Assembly (NCBI GenBank): GCA_026398535.1
Contig: JAPLSQ010000032.1
Location: 1 to 63,972, forward strand
Direction of reading: 5' to 3'
DNA from: Candidatus Sumerlaeota bacterium
GTDB taxonomy: Bacteria > Sumerlaeota > Sumerlaeia > Sumerlaeales > Sumerlaeaceae
DNA: 63,972 bases
How positions within the stretch are numbered: position 1 is the stretch's first letter; each line of letters begins with the position of its first letter. The notes under the pieces are model-generated. The model worked only from the letters and a program-made list of their open reading frames with translations, did no database searches and was not told where the DNA came from. This document shows, in pieces, positions 28,049 to 37,326 of the stretch. Both the position numbers and the translations under genes were made by a program.

Positions 28049-30124
28049 TCACCGTATCATGTGAGCATCGCAATGGCTGAACAGCGCTTCGGCAGCCATG
28101 TCAACAGTGACCTGCAGCATGGCATGGTTGGGGGGAAGCCCCATATGTTCCAAGGGGGACAAATACCCCACGGGGGAGCGGATGAAACCGTGCAAATGGC
28201 GGTCAAACAACGCTCCCCATCGCGCGGGTTCGGTCGGACCATAAATGGTGAATGTTGGGGCGCCGAGTGCCATGGCGAGGTGCTTGGGTCCGGAACATAC
28301 ACCAATGGCCAGACGAGTATGAGCAAGCAGTGCGACGAGAGCGTTGAAGTTTGTCTTTCCCACAAGATTGGCAACATGCTTATTTGACAGATTTCCGCAC
28401 AAGGTGAGCGCGTGTTGACGCTGATCTTGAGAACCAATCAACACAACACGGCATCCAAGATGATTGATCACCTCAGCGGCCAACCGTTCCCATCTTTCCA
28501 CAGGCCAGACTTTCATGGGCATTTCCGTGCCAATCTGGATGGTGACAAATGGTTCTACGATGAGTTCCGGATGGTTCGAGCAAAGCTTCAGCCATGCAGC
28601 TTCATTACAATGAATACGAGGTTTCTTGATGTCTCCCGCAAGAGGCCATTGAGAAAAAAGCTTAACGAGGTTGAGAATTTCGTGGTGGCGGATATCCTTG
28701 TGGATAATGGAACCGGCGATGAAGTAATCACGGCGTTTTGGGAATCCCACATCGCAATCGAATGTAACGCCGCGCCCGCATAAAATGTTCCGCCACAATT
28801 CGGGGTCCCCATGATGATAGTAGGGCGCGAACACGATATCACTTTTCCGCGCAACATTGATTATTCTATATTTATCATCTTTTTCAGCATCGAGTAGTTG
28901 AAGGCATGGGTGAGTATCGGCCGCTTGATAAACTTCAGGGTGTTTGGTCAACACCCGAATGCGTGATTGAGGCCATGTTTCAGTCAGCATTTGTAGAGCG
29001 GGCAGGATCAGCACGGAATCGCCAAGAAATGTGGGGGCCGCGACAAGAATATCGCGCGGATAATCGGGTGCGTGATAGGCCGGTTTCAGTGAACGACGGA
29101 TTTTATGAGCAAGAGGGCCAAGCGAGGATCGGAAGGCGGACTGAAGCTCTGAGAAAGCGGTTTTAATGTTTTTTCCTTTTCCCGCAATCAACTTGCCGGA
29201 CGACATGGCGCTCTGGTAAAGAGATTTCTGCCGCAAAGACCACATGTAATGGGACTTGGCTTGAGAGGGATCAACCATCACCTTAACATTGGCCGCAAAT
29301 GCGCGGAATAATGATGCCCAGTATTCACGGTACGCATGCCACGCGAGATCGGCAATAGGCCGCCGGTTCCAGTATGCCGCCCCATCGGTTCGGGCTCGTG
29401 TCAGAACATAATCAAGCTTTATGCGATCTTGGGGGACATGATGATAAACGATCAATCGCGGATCGATCATGGTCTTCACGCCATGCTGTCTGGCCATGAG
29501 CCACCATTGAGCGTCTTCCCGTCCGCCCATGTAGATGGCCAGATTGGGTGATGTTGCCGGGTCCTTAGGATGTGATTGTGTTGCTTGAGTGTCTTTCGGA
29601 TCAGCGAATGGGTGGCTGGTGGGGGCGAATTCCATGACGCGCAGAATTCGGGATTTGGCGGCAAGATTCGCCGTGGCGGGATAATTGTCATCAAGTCCCA
29701 GCGTCAATCCCGGGCCCGTCATGCCAATGGTCCAGCACATATCGGCCGACCACCATGGGCCGAAGTCATAGATTCGCCCGGGCAGGACGCTTCCTCCGAC
29801 AGCATCATGGATGGCCAGTGATTTTCGTATGCGCGGCAGCCAGTCGGGCGCGGCCGTGCAGTCGTCGTCGAGAAAAGCGATTATGTCGCTGTTTGCAGCG
29901 CAAACCGTCTTGTTGCGCGCCGATGCAAAGTCCGACTCTCCGTCAAGCATAAGGAGTGAAACCAAGGGCGGCCCCAGACTTTTAAGCCACTCGCGCGTGC
30001 CATCTGTCGAGCCCGTGTCGGCAACAAGAATTTCGTCTTCTGCTTCAAGCTGACCTTTGACGGACTCAATGCATTCCTTCAGCTGCGCCAGCCTGTTGCG
30101 CGTGAGTATGACAACGCTGATCAT
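28049..30124 (-). CDS. Fused glycosyltransferase: GT2 domain plus heptosyltransferase-like GT9 domain
   Basis: About 691 residues. Residues 1-300 are a GT-A family 2 transferase (SVVILTRNRLAQLKECIES, ADTGSTDGTREW, AFLDDDCTAAPDWL). From about residue 355 a GT9 domain follows (DILVAAPTFLGDSVLILPAL, VTIQIGTEMPMKVWPVERWE, LIGSQDQ, AIGVCSGPKHLAMALGAPTF, IYGPTEPARWG), as in LPS heptosyltransferases. The start ATG 30124 overlaps the stop of the upstream GT2 gene (ATGA 30121-30124). One chain could add two sugars in turn. Both halves keep their hallmark motifs. Confidence 0.9.
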   Translation of the reverse strand: MISVVILTRNRLAQLKECIESVKGQLEAEDEILVADTGSTDGTREWLKSLGPPLVSLLMLDGESDFASARNKTVCAANSDIIAFLDDDCTAAPDWLPRIRKSLAIHDAVGGSVLPGRIYDFGPWWSADMCWTIGMTGPGLTLGLDDNYPATANLAAKSRILRVMEFAPTSHPFADPKDTQATQSHPKDPATSPNLAIYMGGREDAQWWLMARQHGVKTMIDPRLIVYHHVPQDRIKLDYVLTRARTDGAAYWNRRPIADLAWHAYREYWASLFRAFAANVKVMVDPSQAKSHYMWSLRQKSLYQSAMSSGKLIAGKGKNIKTAFSELQSAFRSSLGPLAHKIRRSLKPAYHAPDYPRDILVAAPTFLGDSVLILPALQMLTETWPQSRIRVLTKHPEVYQAADTHPCLQLLDAEKDDKYRIINVARKSDIVFAPYYHHGDPELWRNILCGRGVTFDCDVGFPKRRDYFIAGSIIHKDIRHHEILNLVKLFSQWPLAGDIKKPRIHCNEAAWLKLCSNHPELIVEPFVTIQIGTEMPMKVWPVERWERLAAEVINHLGCRVVLIGSQDQRQHALTLCGNLSNKHVANLVGKTNFNALVALLAHTRLAIGVCSGPKHLAMALGAPTFTIYGPTEPARWGALFDRHLHGFIRSPVGYLSPLEHMGLPPNHAMLQVTVDMAAEALFSHCDAHMIR

Positions 30125-31095
30125 TTTGCGGGACAATTCTGTGTTTCGCCGGGTTGGCTCTGGCCGTGCTGGCTGAAATCCGCGAATATTTCACGATCGC
30201 TCCGGCGCAGGAATGGCATCCGGCGCTGGCGTTCGGCCGCGGCATCCGGCGCCAGCTTCAGTGCTCGGGCGAATCCCTTGACTTCCAAGCGGCGTTCTCC
30301 ATCATGCAACAATCCTGATGCTGCCATGCGCGGCAGGGAATTCAGGTGTTCACGCAAGAGCGGTTTGTCCGTCAGATTCGCCCATACGAAAAGGAAATAA
30401 TTTCGTTTGCGAATGATCTCAACATAGTCCGTGCCATAAGCGCGTCCCATCGAACCTCCGCCGAGATGGTATGCGAGCGCCCGCGGATTATAAAGATGGC
30501 GCCAGCCGGTTTTCATGGCAAGATAGGACAAGTCGTAATCTTCCCAGTAACCAGGAGCAAAGAGCTTGCGGAAACCGCCGAGTTTGAGAAATTCGGCGCG
30601 GCGCATAGCGCACGAGCCGCCCTGCAGAAACATCGTTGGCGATGGAGCGGAGGAATCTTCAAAGGCGAGTTCGATCTGCCCGTTGCGCCATAAGGCGGCC
30701 ATGTTCAGATGGTTGGGCTCTTGTCCCGTCCAGTTGAGTGTTTTTGCGCTGACACCAAAAAGCCCCGGATCATCAAGCAACGGGGCGGTCAGTTCCCCGA
30801 GCATGGCCTCCTTGGGCACGAGATCATTGTTCAGCAGAACCAGTATGCCGCCTTCGGCGGAGGATGCGCCAGCGTTGACCGATCTGCCGAATCCCTTGTT
30901 GGCGGAATTGCGCAGAAGTTTGACCGAAGGGAAATCCTTTTGTATGATGTCAAGGCTCTGATCCGAGCTGGCATCGTCGATGACAATGATTTCCCATTTC
31001 AGACCGCTTGCATGCGCGGACTGTATTGTGGCGGCAATGCAGCGCGCGATGAATGGCGCGCCGTTCCAGTTGGGGATGACGATTGAAAGCATCAT
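30121..31095 (-). CDS. Family 2 glycosyltransferase (rhamnosyltransferase-like)
   Basis: 324 residues. The GT-A features are MLSIVIPNWNGAPFIARCI, VIDDASSDQSLDII, NKGFGRSVNAGA, VLLNNDLVP (the DxD equivalent) and the C-terminal APGYWEDYDLSYLAMKTGWR, where the ED pair is the likely catalytic base region of rhamnosyl-type GT2 enzymes. Cytosolic; probably elongates an LPS or O-chain. It is translationally coupled to the GT2-GT9 gene downstream and divergent from mutY (49-bp gap). Sugar specificity is unknown. Confidence 0.88.
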   Translation of the reverse strand: MMLSIVIPNWNGAPFIARCIAATIQSAHASGLKWEIIVIDDASSDQSLDIIQKDFPSVKLLRNSANKGFGRSVNAGASSAEGGILVLLNNDLVPKEAMLGELTAPLLDDPGLFGVSAKTLNWTGQEPNHLNMAALWRNGQIELAFEDSSAPSPTMFLQGGSCAMRRAEFLKLGGFRKLFAPGYWEDYDLSYLAMKTGWRHLYNPRALAYHLGGGSMGRAYGTDYVEIIRKRNYFLFVWANLTDKPLLREHLNSLPRMAASGLLHDGERRLEVKGFARALKLAPDAAAERQRRMPFLRRSDREIFADFSQHGQSQPGETQNCPAK

Positions 31096-31144
31096 CGTAT
31101 TGATCGAGCCTGTTTCATTGTGTCAGGAGCAACATACAAGGCGC

Positions 31145-32296
31145 ATGAGCAAATTCAATTGCTCAAATCACCCGGCTGCAAGCATGGATCATTGGGATAT
31201 GGACAAGAAGGCAAAAGAGATTTCACGGCGCCTTGCGGCATGGTATCATAAGGCAAAGCGCGATCTGCCATGGCGCAACACCAGCGATCCATACTCCATT
31301 CTTGTTTCGGAAGTGATGCTCCAGCAGACGACAGTCTCTGTCGTGGAGCCATATTATCTCAGGTTTCTGGGCGCGTTTCCCGATGTTTCAGCGCTTGCGC
31401 GCGCTCATGAAGAGGATGTTTTGCGCTTATGGTCTGGTCTGGGTTATTACCGGCGGGCGCGTCTGTTGCATGCCGCCGCAAAAAGCATCGTCGCGCAACA
31501 CGATGGGCGCGTGCCCGACAATGTCACCACACTTCGCGGGTTGCCGGGTGTCGGACGATACACCGCGGGAGCTGTCGCATCGTTTGGCTATGGCAAGGCG
31601 GCTCCCATCGTTGAAGCAAATTCCGCCCGGGTGCTGACACGGTTGCATGCGTACAGGGGAGCACTGAAGGGATCGAAGACAAAACAAGCTCTTTGGGATT
31701 TTGCCGAAGAGCTGCTTCCCTCTGACAACGCACGGGAACACAATTATGCCCTCATGGAGCTTGGTTCTTTGATATGTGTTCCAGTTAAGCCGTTGTGCGA
31801 ATCCTGCCCCATAGCGTTTGCGTGCGCGGCTCATGTGAACAACCTCACTGATTCCATCCCGCCAGCATCGCCGAAACCCGCGAAGATAAGCGTGCATTTT
31901 GCGGGTGTTGTTACCGAGCGGGACGGGCGCTACCTCGTAAGGCGCATCCCGGAAGGCGAGTGGCATCATGGTCTTTACGAGTTTCCCAAGATTACGATCA
32001 GTGCGAAGACGTCCTGTAAGAAGGCAAGGGAGATGCTCGGTGATCTTGTGCATCTTTACGGTTCTTGCATTGATCCGGCGCCTTGCATGAGCATTAAGTA
32101 TACGGTGACACATCACCGGGTGACCTTGCAGGTGTGGCGGGCATATGTGAAAACCGCTGATGTCGTGTGTGATTACCCGGACATATTGTCATGGGTATCG
32201 GCGGAAAAACTGCGCAAACTTCCTTTCGGTTCGGCACAGAAAAAAATTGTCAAGCTCATCACGGGCAGATTAGATTCTCTCAATACTGAATCATGA
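31145..32296 (+). CDS. mutY: A/G-specific adenine glycosylase MutY
   Basis: About 383 residues. Removes adenine opposite 8-oxoguanine. It has RDLPWR, SEVMLQQTTVSVV (Glu of the active site), HhH motif LPGVGRYTAG, a 4Fe-4S ligand set CVPVKPLCESCPIAFAC, and a C-terminal NUDIX-like 8-oxoG domain (GVVTERDGRYLVRRIPEGEW). The catalytic-Asp position (LDGN in E. coli) reads VEAN, a Glu. Start options are 31145, 31184 and 31199; CAGGAG and AAGG upstream favour 31145, while the conserved region would suit 31199. The stop overlaps the hprK start (ATGA). Confidence 0.93.
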   Translation: MSKFNCSNHPAASMDHWDMDKKAKEISRRLAAWYHKAKRDLPWRNTSDPYSILVSEVMLQQTTVSVVEPYYLRFLGAFPDVSALARAHEEDVLRLWSGLGYYRRARLLHAAAKSIVAQHDGRVPDNVTTLRGLPGVGRYTAGAVASFGYGKAAPIVEANSARVLTRLHAYRGALKGSKTKQALWDFAEELLPSDNAREHNYALMELGSLICVPVKPLCESCPIAFACAAHVNNLTDSIPPASPKPAKISVHFAGVVTERDGRYLVRRIPEGEWHHGLYEFPKITISAKTSCKKAREMLGDLVHLYGSCIDPAPCMSIKYTVTHHRVTLQVWRAYVKTADVVCDYPDILSWVSAEKLRKLPFGSAQKKIVKLITGRLDSLNTES

Positions 32297-33291
32297 TTGA
32301 ACCGACAGAACTGCGAGTTGAAGCGTTGCTCGGTGAAAACGCCCGTGATATGGAAATGAGCGTCATCGCCGGATCGCGCAATCTTGGCAATGTGATCAGC
32401 ACGCCTGAGCTGAACCGGCCGGGTCTGGCATTTGCCGGTTTTTACAAGGTGTTTTCCCACAACCGCATTCAGATTGTGGGCAACACGGAAATGTCATATC
32501 TTCGCAGTTTGACGGCGACAGATCGCCGCCAGCGCCTGACCGACATGTTGAAGTTCAGCGTACCGTGCTTCATCATCACGAACGCCAACAGCCTGCCGGC
32601 GGATGTCATCGAGGTCGCCGACGCGAAGGGTTTGCCCATATTGAGCACGAGCCTGCCCACCACCCGGCTTGTGAGCCTGCTGATCAATTTCCTTGAGCAT
32701 TTCTTTGCGCCTGTCATCAGCGTGCATGCGGATCTGGTGGATGTATACGGGATGGGGGTGTTGATCATGGGCGGGGCCGGCGTGGGCAAAAGCGAGTGCG
32801 CGCTTGAACTTATCGAACGCCGGCACCGGCTCGTGGCCGATGACGTGGTCATCCTGAGAAAGTTGTCAAAGGACAATCTGATAGGGCACAGTTCAGAAAC
32901 GCTGCGTTACTACATGGAAATCCGCGGTTTGGGCATCATGAACATCGAGACGCTTTATGGGGTGGCATCGGTTGTGGATGAAAAGAAGGTCGAGCTTATC
33001 GTTCATCTTGAGCGATGGGATGATTCCGTGAATTACGACAGACTTGGCATTGAGAATTTATACGACTCGATATTGGATGTTCAGATCCCCAAGTATGTGA
33101 TCCCGGTGCAACCTGGCCGCAACATTTCGTTGCTGGTTGAGATGGCGGCGCTAAGCCAAAGACTCAAGAATCGGGGGATCAATCCGGCATTGCTCATGGG
33201 CGAGCGCATCACCGAAATGATGAAGATGCAGACCCAAACGCCATCCGATGATTCGCTGCCGCTGGACATCAACGAATTTGGCATGCGCTGA
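32293..33291 (+). CDS. hprK: HPr kinase/phosphorylase
   Basis: 332 residues, usual length. Phosphorylates and dephosphorylates a Ser of HPr or its NPr-like paralogue, linking carbon supply to gene control. The N-terminal domain (residues 1-135) is followed by the P-loop GGAGVGKSECALELIERR, HRLVADDVV (metal site) and the family signature YMEIRGLGIMNI. GVASVVDEKKVELIVHLE and the C-terminal loop after VPVQPGRNISLLVE also fit. ATG overlaps the mutY stop by 4 bp. No HPr or other PTS gene lies in this window, so a partner must be elsewhere. Confidence 0.95.
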   Translation: MIEPTELRVEALLGENARDMEMSVIAGSRNLGNVISTPELNRPGLAFAGFYKVFSHNRIQIVGNTEMSYLRSLTATDRRQRLTDMLKFSVPCFIITNANSLPADVIEVADAKGLPILSTSLPTTRLVSLLINFLEHFFAPVISVHADLVDVYGMGVLIMGGAGVGKSECALELIERRHRLVADDVVILRKLSKDNLIGHSSETLRYYMEIRGLGIMNIETLYGVASVVDEKKVELIVHLERWDDSVNYDRLGIENLYDSILDVQIPKYVIPVQPGRNISLLVEMAALSQRLKNRGINPALLMGERITEMMKMQTQTPSDDSLPLDINEFGMR

Positions 33292-33297
33292 TCCGTG

Positions 33298-34605
33298 ATG
33301 TGTTCATCTTTCAGAACGTTGGCAGTTGTTCCGGCATTGCTTGCCGTTTGTCTGATCGTTTCGTCTGTTCAACCGCAGGCGGCAGTGCGCAATAAACAGG
33401 ATCGGGCAGTCACGGATATCACTGGCGGGAAGCGGGTGCGGATTCTTCTGAAGAGCGGTTGCTCCTCGATTTCCGCATTCGTGAATGGCACTGCGGGGAT
33501 TGTCTGTGATGGCGTTGCGGTTGCCAATGGTGTTTTTGCTGGTGACATACGAGCCAACGGATCGTCCGGAGGCATCGAGGCCATCATTCAGGGCAAGCGT
33601 TATCATGGCACATCGGCGCTGGTTGTCATCGCGACATCCGGCGATCCTGTTGCTTGTTTTCAGATATCCTCAAAACGTTATCGGGGGTCTCTGGTCTTGC
33701 AATCGAGGCGGGGAGGATTCGACGTCATCAACGATCTCGACATCGATGACTGGCTCAAGGGCGTGTTGCCGGCGGAAATCGGCGCTTCGTCGCCGGTTGA
33801 GGCGCTCAAGGCTCAGGCTGTTGCGGCACGCAGCGAGGCTGTTCATAAGTTGGCGCGGCCGCCTCATGCCGCGGAGGGTTATGATTTCTGCACCGGAGTG
33901 CATTGCCAAGCTTACAAAGGCATGACTGATGAGGGCACGATATCGAATGCCGCCGTGGATGGAACGCGGGGGATTGTTCTCACGGTAAACGGCCAGGTCA
34001 TCGATGCGGTTTATCACAATGTGTGCGGGGGCGCGACTTCGAGCGCTGATGATGTGTGGGATGGTCCGCCCGAACCGGGGATTGTGCCCGTTTTCGACAG
34101 CAGAAGCGCACGCGGCGCGCCCAACCTTGCCTCAGATGAGGCCATGGCGCGTTTTATCAATGACGCCTCAATGGATATTTTCTGCAACAGTTCCCAGCCC
34201 GGCTATCCCAATTATGCCAAAAAATATTTCCGGTGGCAGAAAACACTGAGCGCCGCCGAACTTGAGCGCGTCTGCGGCGTGGGGCGCGTGCGGGATGTCG
34301 TTGTGACGGAGCGGCGCGCCAGCGGCCGAGTCAGAAAGCTGCGCATCGAGGGCGAGCGCGGTTCACGCACGGTGGAAAAAGAACTGCCCATCCGGAACAT
34401 GTTCAATCTGTGGAGCGGGCTTTTTGTCGTGCGCGTTTTGCGTTCCGGGAACACAGTCCAGTCCGCAACATTTACGGGTGCGGGCAATGGACATGGCGCT
34501 GGATTATGCCAGATGGGGGCCCGCACAATGGGGTTCATGGGGTATTCGTTTACGGATATACTGGGACATTATTATCGCGGGACGCGGCTCGAACGGGTGT
34601 ATTGA
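33298..34605 (+). CDS. Secreted SpoIID/LytB-domain protein
   Basis: 435 residues with a signal peptide (LAVVPALLAVCLIVSS). The SpoIID/amidase-enhancer domain lies at residues about 110-430. It has LPAEIGASSPVEALKAQAVA with the invariant Glu of the lytic transglycosylase site, TGVHCQAYKGM, TRGIVLTVNGQVIDAVYHNVCGG and the closing GHGAGLCQMGARTMGF and ILGHYY motifs. SpoIID cuts glycan strands lacking stem peptides in peptidoglycan; a cell-wall remodelling role is inferred. It starts 6 bp after hprK, so mutY-hprK-spoIID-like is probably one transcript. The GTG just before (33295) is an alternative start. Confidence 0.9.
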   Translation: MCSSFRTLAVVPALLAVCLIVSSVQPQAAVRNKQDRAVTDITGGKRVRILLKSGCSSISAFVNGTAGIVCDGVAVANGVFAGDIRANGSSGGIEAIIQGKRYHGTSALVVIATSGDPVACFQISSKRYRGSLVLQSRRGGFDVINDLDIDDWLKGVLPAEIGASSPVEALKAQAVAARSEAVHKLARPPHAAEGYDFCTGVHCQAYKGMTDEGTISNAAVDGTRGIVLTVNGQVIDAVYHNVCGGATSSADDVWDGPPEPGIVPVFDSRSARGAPNLASDEAMARFINDASMDIFCNSSQPGYPNYAKKYFRWQKTLSAAELERVCGVGRVRDVVVTERRASGRVRKLRIEGERGSRTVEKELPIRNMFNLWSGLFVVRVLRSGNTVQSATFTGAGNGHGAGLCQMGARTMGFMGYSFTDILGHYYRGTRLERVY

Positions 34606-34632
34606 TTGCCGGCAGAGTACTGTCTAAAAGAT

Positions 34633-34740
34633 GTAACACGGAGTTGCGCAGAGGAGGCGCAGAGAGCCACAGAGAGAAAAAAACGATGCTTCTTTTCTCC
34701 GTGGTCCTCTATGCCATCTTCGTGGTTCTTTGTGTCACTG
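34633..34740 (-). repeat. Dispersed repeat, copy B (inverted relative to copy A)
   Basis: Reverse-complemented, this block matches 24467-24558 nearly base for base through AACCACGAAGATGGC, GGAGAAAAGAAG and GCGCCTCCTCTGCG. It carries an extra short insert near its middle. It lies between the SpoIID-like gene and the convergent trpG. Confidence 0.85.
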
Positions 34741-34761
34741 TATTTTTCTCCCGGTGTCCAA

Positions 34762-35325
34762 TTACAAGGTGAGGAAATTCCCCAGCAGTGTTTTGCCATG
34801 CACCGTGAGGATTGATTCCGGGTGGAACTGAACTCCCCATACAGGATGTTGTTGATGCTTAAGACCCATCACGACTCCATCTTCGGTCCATGCGGTTATC
34901 ATCAGTTTCGGGGGGAGGGAAGATCGTTCGACGATGAGCGAATGATAGCGAGTCGCCGTGAATGGGTTGGGCAATCCCGCGAAAATGGGATCGTCGGTGT
35001 GGTGGATGTCGCTGGTTTTTCCGTGCATGACTTTGGCCGTGCGGATCACTTTGCCGCCATACACCTGGCCGATGCACTGGTGTCCGAGGCAGACACCGAG
35101 GATGGGAGTGGCGTGGCCGAATTCCTTGATGATACCGAGTGAAAGCCCCGCTTCGTTGGGCGTGCAGGGTCCGGGAGAGATAACGATTCGCTGTGGCGCC
35201 ATCTTGCGAATGGCATCCAATGTGATCCGGTCGTTGCGCGCCACTTCGATGCGCGCGCCCAGCTCGCCCAGATGTTGCACAAGATTGTATGTGAACGAGT
35301 CGTAATTGTCGATGACGAGGAGCAT
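34762..35325 (-). CDS. trpG: Anthranilate synthase glutamine amidotransferase subunit
   Basis: 187 residues. Class I glutamine amidotransferase that supplies ammonia to the synthase subunit. It shows [30 protein letters not shown], the nucleophile Cys in [12 protein letters not shown], and the His-Glu pair in [10 protein letters not shown]. The gene begins 4 bp after trpE, so the pair would make the TrpE-TrpG complex. A PabA role in folate synthesis is possible, since such subunits can be shared. Its stop is near the dispersed repeat B. Confidence 0.93.
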   Translation of the reverse strand: MLLVIDNYDSFTYNLVQHLGELGARIEVARNDRITLDAIRKMAPQRIVISPGPCTPNEAGLSLGIIKEFGHATPILGVCLGHQCIGQVYGGKVIRTAKVMHGKTSDIHHTDDPIFAGLPNPFTATRYHSLIVERSSLPPKLMITAWTEDGVVMGLKHQQHPVWGVQFHPESILTVHGKTLLGNFLTL

Positions 35326-35329
35326 TTTG

Positions 35330-36844
35330 TTAGTCCATTCCGCATTCGGCCATTTCGATTGCCCGCAGCATGCCGGTCGCCTTGTTCACCGTTTCCTGGT
35401 ATTCCGCGGCTGGCACCGAGTCGGCCACAATGCCTCCCCCGGCCTGAATGTAGGCTTCGTTTCCCTGCATGACGACTGTCCGAATGGTGATGCAGGAATC
35501 GAGGCTGCCATTGAAACTGAAATATCCCACAGTGCCGGCGTATGGCCCGCGGCAAACCGGCTCGATTTCATCAATGATCTGCATGGCGCGAATTTTGGGC
35601 GCGCCGCTGACCGTGCCCGCCGGAAAGGCCGCGCGGAGGACATCAAACGCGTCGAGCCCCTCGCGCAATTCGCCGACCACATTGGAAACGATGTGCATCA
35701 CATGGCTGTAGCGCTCGATGGCCATCAGGTCATCCACGCGGACGGTTCCATACTTGCAGACTCGCCCGCAGTCGTTGCGTCCGAGATCCACCAGCATGAT
35801 GTGTTCAGCCCGCTCTTTCGGGTCGGCGAGGAGTTCGACTTCGAGTTCGGCATCCTCCTGGCGTGTCTGGCCGCGCCGGCGAGTCCCGGCGATGGGTCTT
35901 ATCTGGACGATTCCGTCGCTGACCTTCACAAGGATTTCAGGGCTGCTTCCGGCAATTCGAAGATCATCAAATTTGAGATAATACATGTATGGCGACGGAT
36001 TGACGACGCGCAACGCACGGTAAATTTCGAAAGCATCGCATGAAATGGTGACATGGAAGCGCTGGCTGGGAACAACTTGGAAAATGTCACCGGCCATGAT
36101 GTATTCTTTGCACTTCTCGACGACGGCTTCAAAGGCGTCCTTTGTGAAGTTTGAATCGATGCTCAAAGGCGGGGGAGTGGGCGATGAAGATGAGGGTTGA
36201 GCGGCTGAGAGCGGCTGCCTGAGCCGTTCGTGAAGAGCATCAATTTTGCGCACAGCCTCCTCATAAGCGGCTTCCGGCGGGGTGAATCCGTCCACATGCG
36301 CATTGGCGAGGATTTTGAGACGGTGGCGCACATGGTCGAAGATCAGCAGGGTGTCGGTCAGCATGAAATAAAGGTCGGGCAGGTTGCGGTCGTCAGCCGG
36401 GCGCGATCCAATCGTTTCGATATTTTTCACTTCATCGTAGCTCATGTATCCCACGGCTCCGCCGCAGAAGGGGGGGAGCTCGGGATCGGCAACGAATTTG
36501 AAACGCGACAGGAGATCGCGCAATCTGTCGAGTGGCGCGGCATCGTGAAAGGTTTCGCGGCGGCCGTTTGAGAAAATGATTTCGCCATCATGCGCCTTGC
36601 TGCGGAATATGATCTGGGGATTGGCTCCGAGAAAACTGAACCGCCCAATATTTTCACCGCCCTCAACGCTTTCAAGCAGGAAGGCAAAACTTGCATCCCC
36701 GAGTTTTTTAAACGCAGACACCGGAGTTTCCATGTCGGCAATGATCTCCCTGTATACAGGGATCAGATTGCCCAGTTTGGCTTTCTCGAAAAACTCATCT
36801 TTCGCCGGGATGATGCTCGGCATACGCAGGCTCCGGTCATTCAT
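35330..36844 (-). CDS. trpE: Anthranilate synthase component I
   Basis: 504 residues. Converts chorismate and ammonia to anthranilate, the first step of tryptophan synthesis. [21 protein letters not shown] contains the LLES motif that binds feedback tryptophan in TrpE and helps separate it from PabB. The chorismate-binding core shows [23 protein letters not shown] text ([11 protein letters not shown]), [25 protein letters not shown] and [12 protein letters not shown]. It lies 5 bp after hisI and 4 bp before trpG on the same strand, so the three form an operon. Confidence 0.95.
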   Translation of the reverse strand: MNDRSLRMPSIIPAKDEFFEKAKLGNLIPVYREIIADMETPVSAFKKLGDASFAFLLESVEGGENIGRFSFLGANPQIIFRSKAHDGEIIFSNGRRETFHDAAPLDRLRDLLSRFKFVADPELPPFCGGAVGYMSYDEVKNIETIGSRPADDRNLPDLYFMLTDTLLIFDHVRHRLKILANAHVDGFTPPEAAYEEAVRKIDALHERLRQPLSAAQPSSSSPTPPPLSIDSNFTKDAFEAVVEKCKEYIMAGDIFQVVPSQRFHVTISCDAFEIYRALRVVNPSPYMYYLKFDDLRIAGSSPEILVKVSDGIVQIRPIAGTRRRGQTRQEDAELEVELLADPKERAEHIMLVDLGRNDCGRVCKYGTVRVDDLMAIERYSHVMHIVSNVVGELREGLDAFDVLRAAFPAGTVSGAPKIRAMQIIDEIEPVCRGPYAGTVGYFSFNGSLDSCITIRTVVMQGNEAYIQAGGGIVADSVPAAEYQETVNKATGMLRAIEMAECGMD

Positions 36845-36849
36845 TTCAT

Positions 36850-37233
36850 TTATTTCTTATACACAGCGCTGGAATCGAACACCTTCACTCCATCTTCCAC
36901 CCAGTGTTTGTTTTCTGCGCGGCGGTAAAAGCACGATCGGTATCCCGTGTGGCATGCGCCGGCGGTCTGATCAACCTGGAGCAGAAGCGTGTCGCCATCA
37001 CAGTCGATGCGCATGCAACGGACAACCTGCACGTGGCCGGAAGTTTCGCCCTTGACCCATAATTTGCCGCGCGAACGGCTCCAATAACATGCGCGTTTTT
37101 CTTCAAGGGTTTTTTCCAGAGCCTCCCGGTTCATCCAGGCCATCATGAGCACCTCTGCTGACGCATAATCCTGAACAATGGCGGGGATCAATCCGTTGGC
37201 ATCAAATTTAACTTGCTCCAGAATATGATTCAT
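36850..37233 (-). CDS. hisI: Phosphoribosyl-AMP cyclohydrolase
   Basis: 127 residues, the stand-alone HisI form without a fused HisE domain. Third step of histidine synthesis (opens the ring of phosphoribosyl-AMP). It shows [36 protein letters not shown], the metal-binding [13 protein letters not shown] and [12 protein letters not shown]. It is the first gene of a compact hisI-trpE-trpG operon. The upstream 90 bp to the broken aldo/keto reductase gene show no clear promoter to my eye. Confidence 0.95.
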   Translation of the reverse strand: MNHILEQVKFDANGLIPAIVQDYASAEVLMMAWMNREALEKTLEEKRACYWSRSRGKLWVKGETSGHVQVVRCMRIDCDGDTLLLQVDQTAGACHTGYRSCFYRRAENKHWVEDGVKVFDSSAVYKK

Positions 37234-37326
37234 TATGTCAATTGCCCTTCAGTTGATGTGCGTCATCCACACGATGCACGCATCATATGTGACAGATTGC
37301 TTATTCAATCCAGCACTATTTGCATA

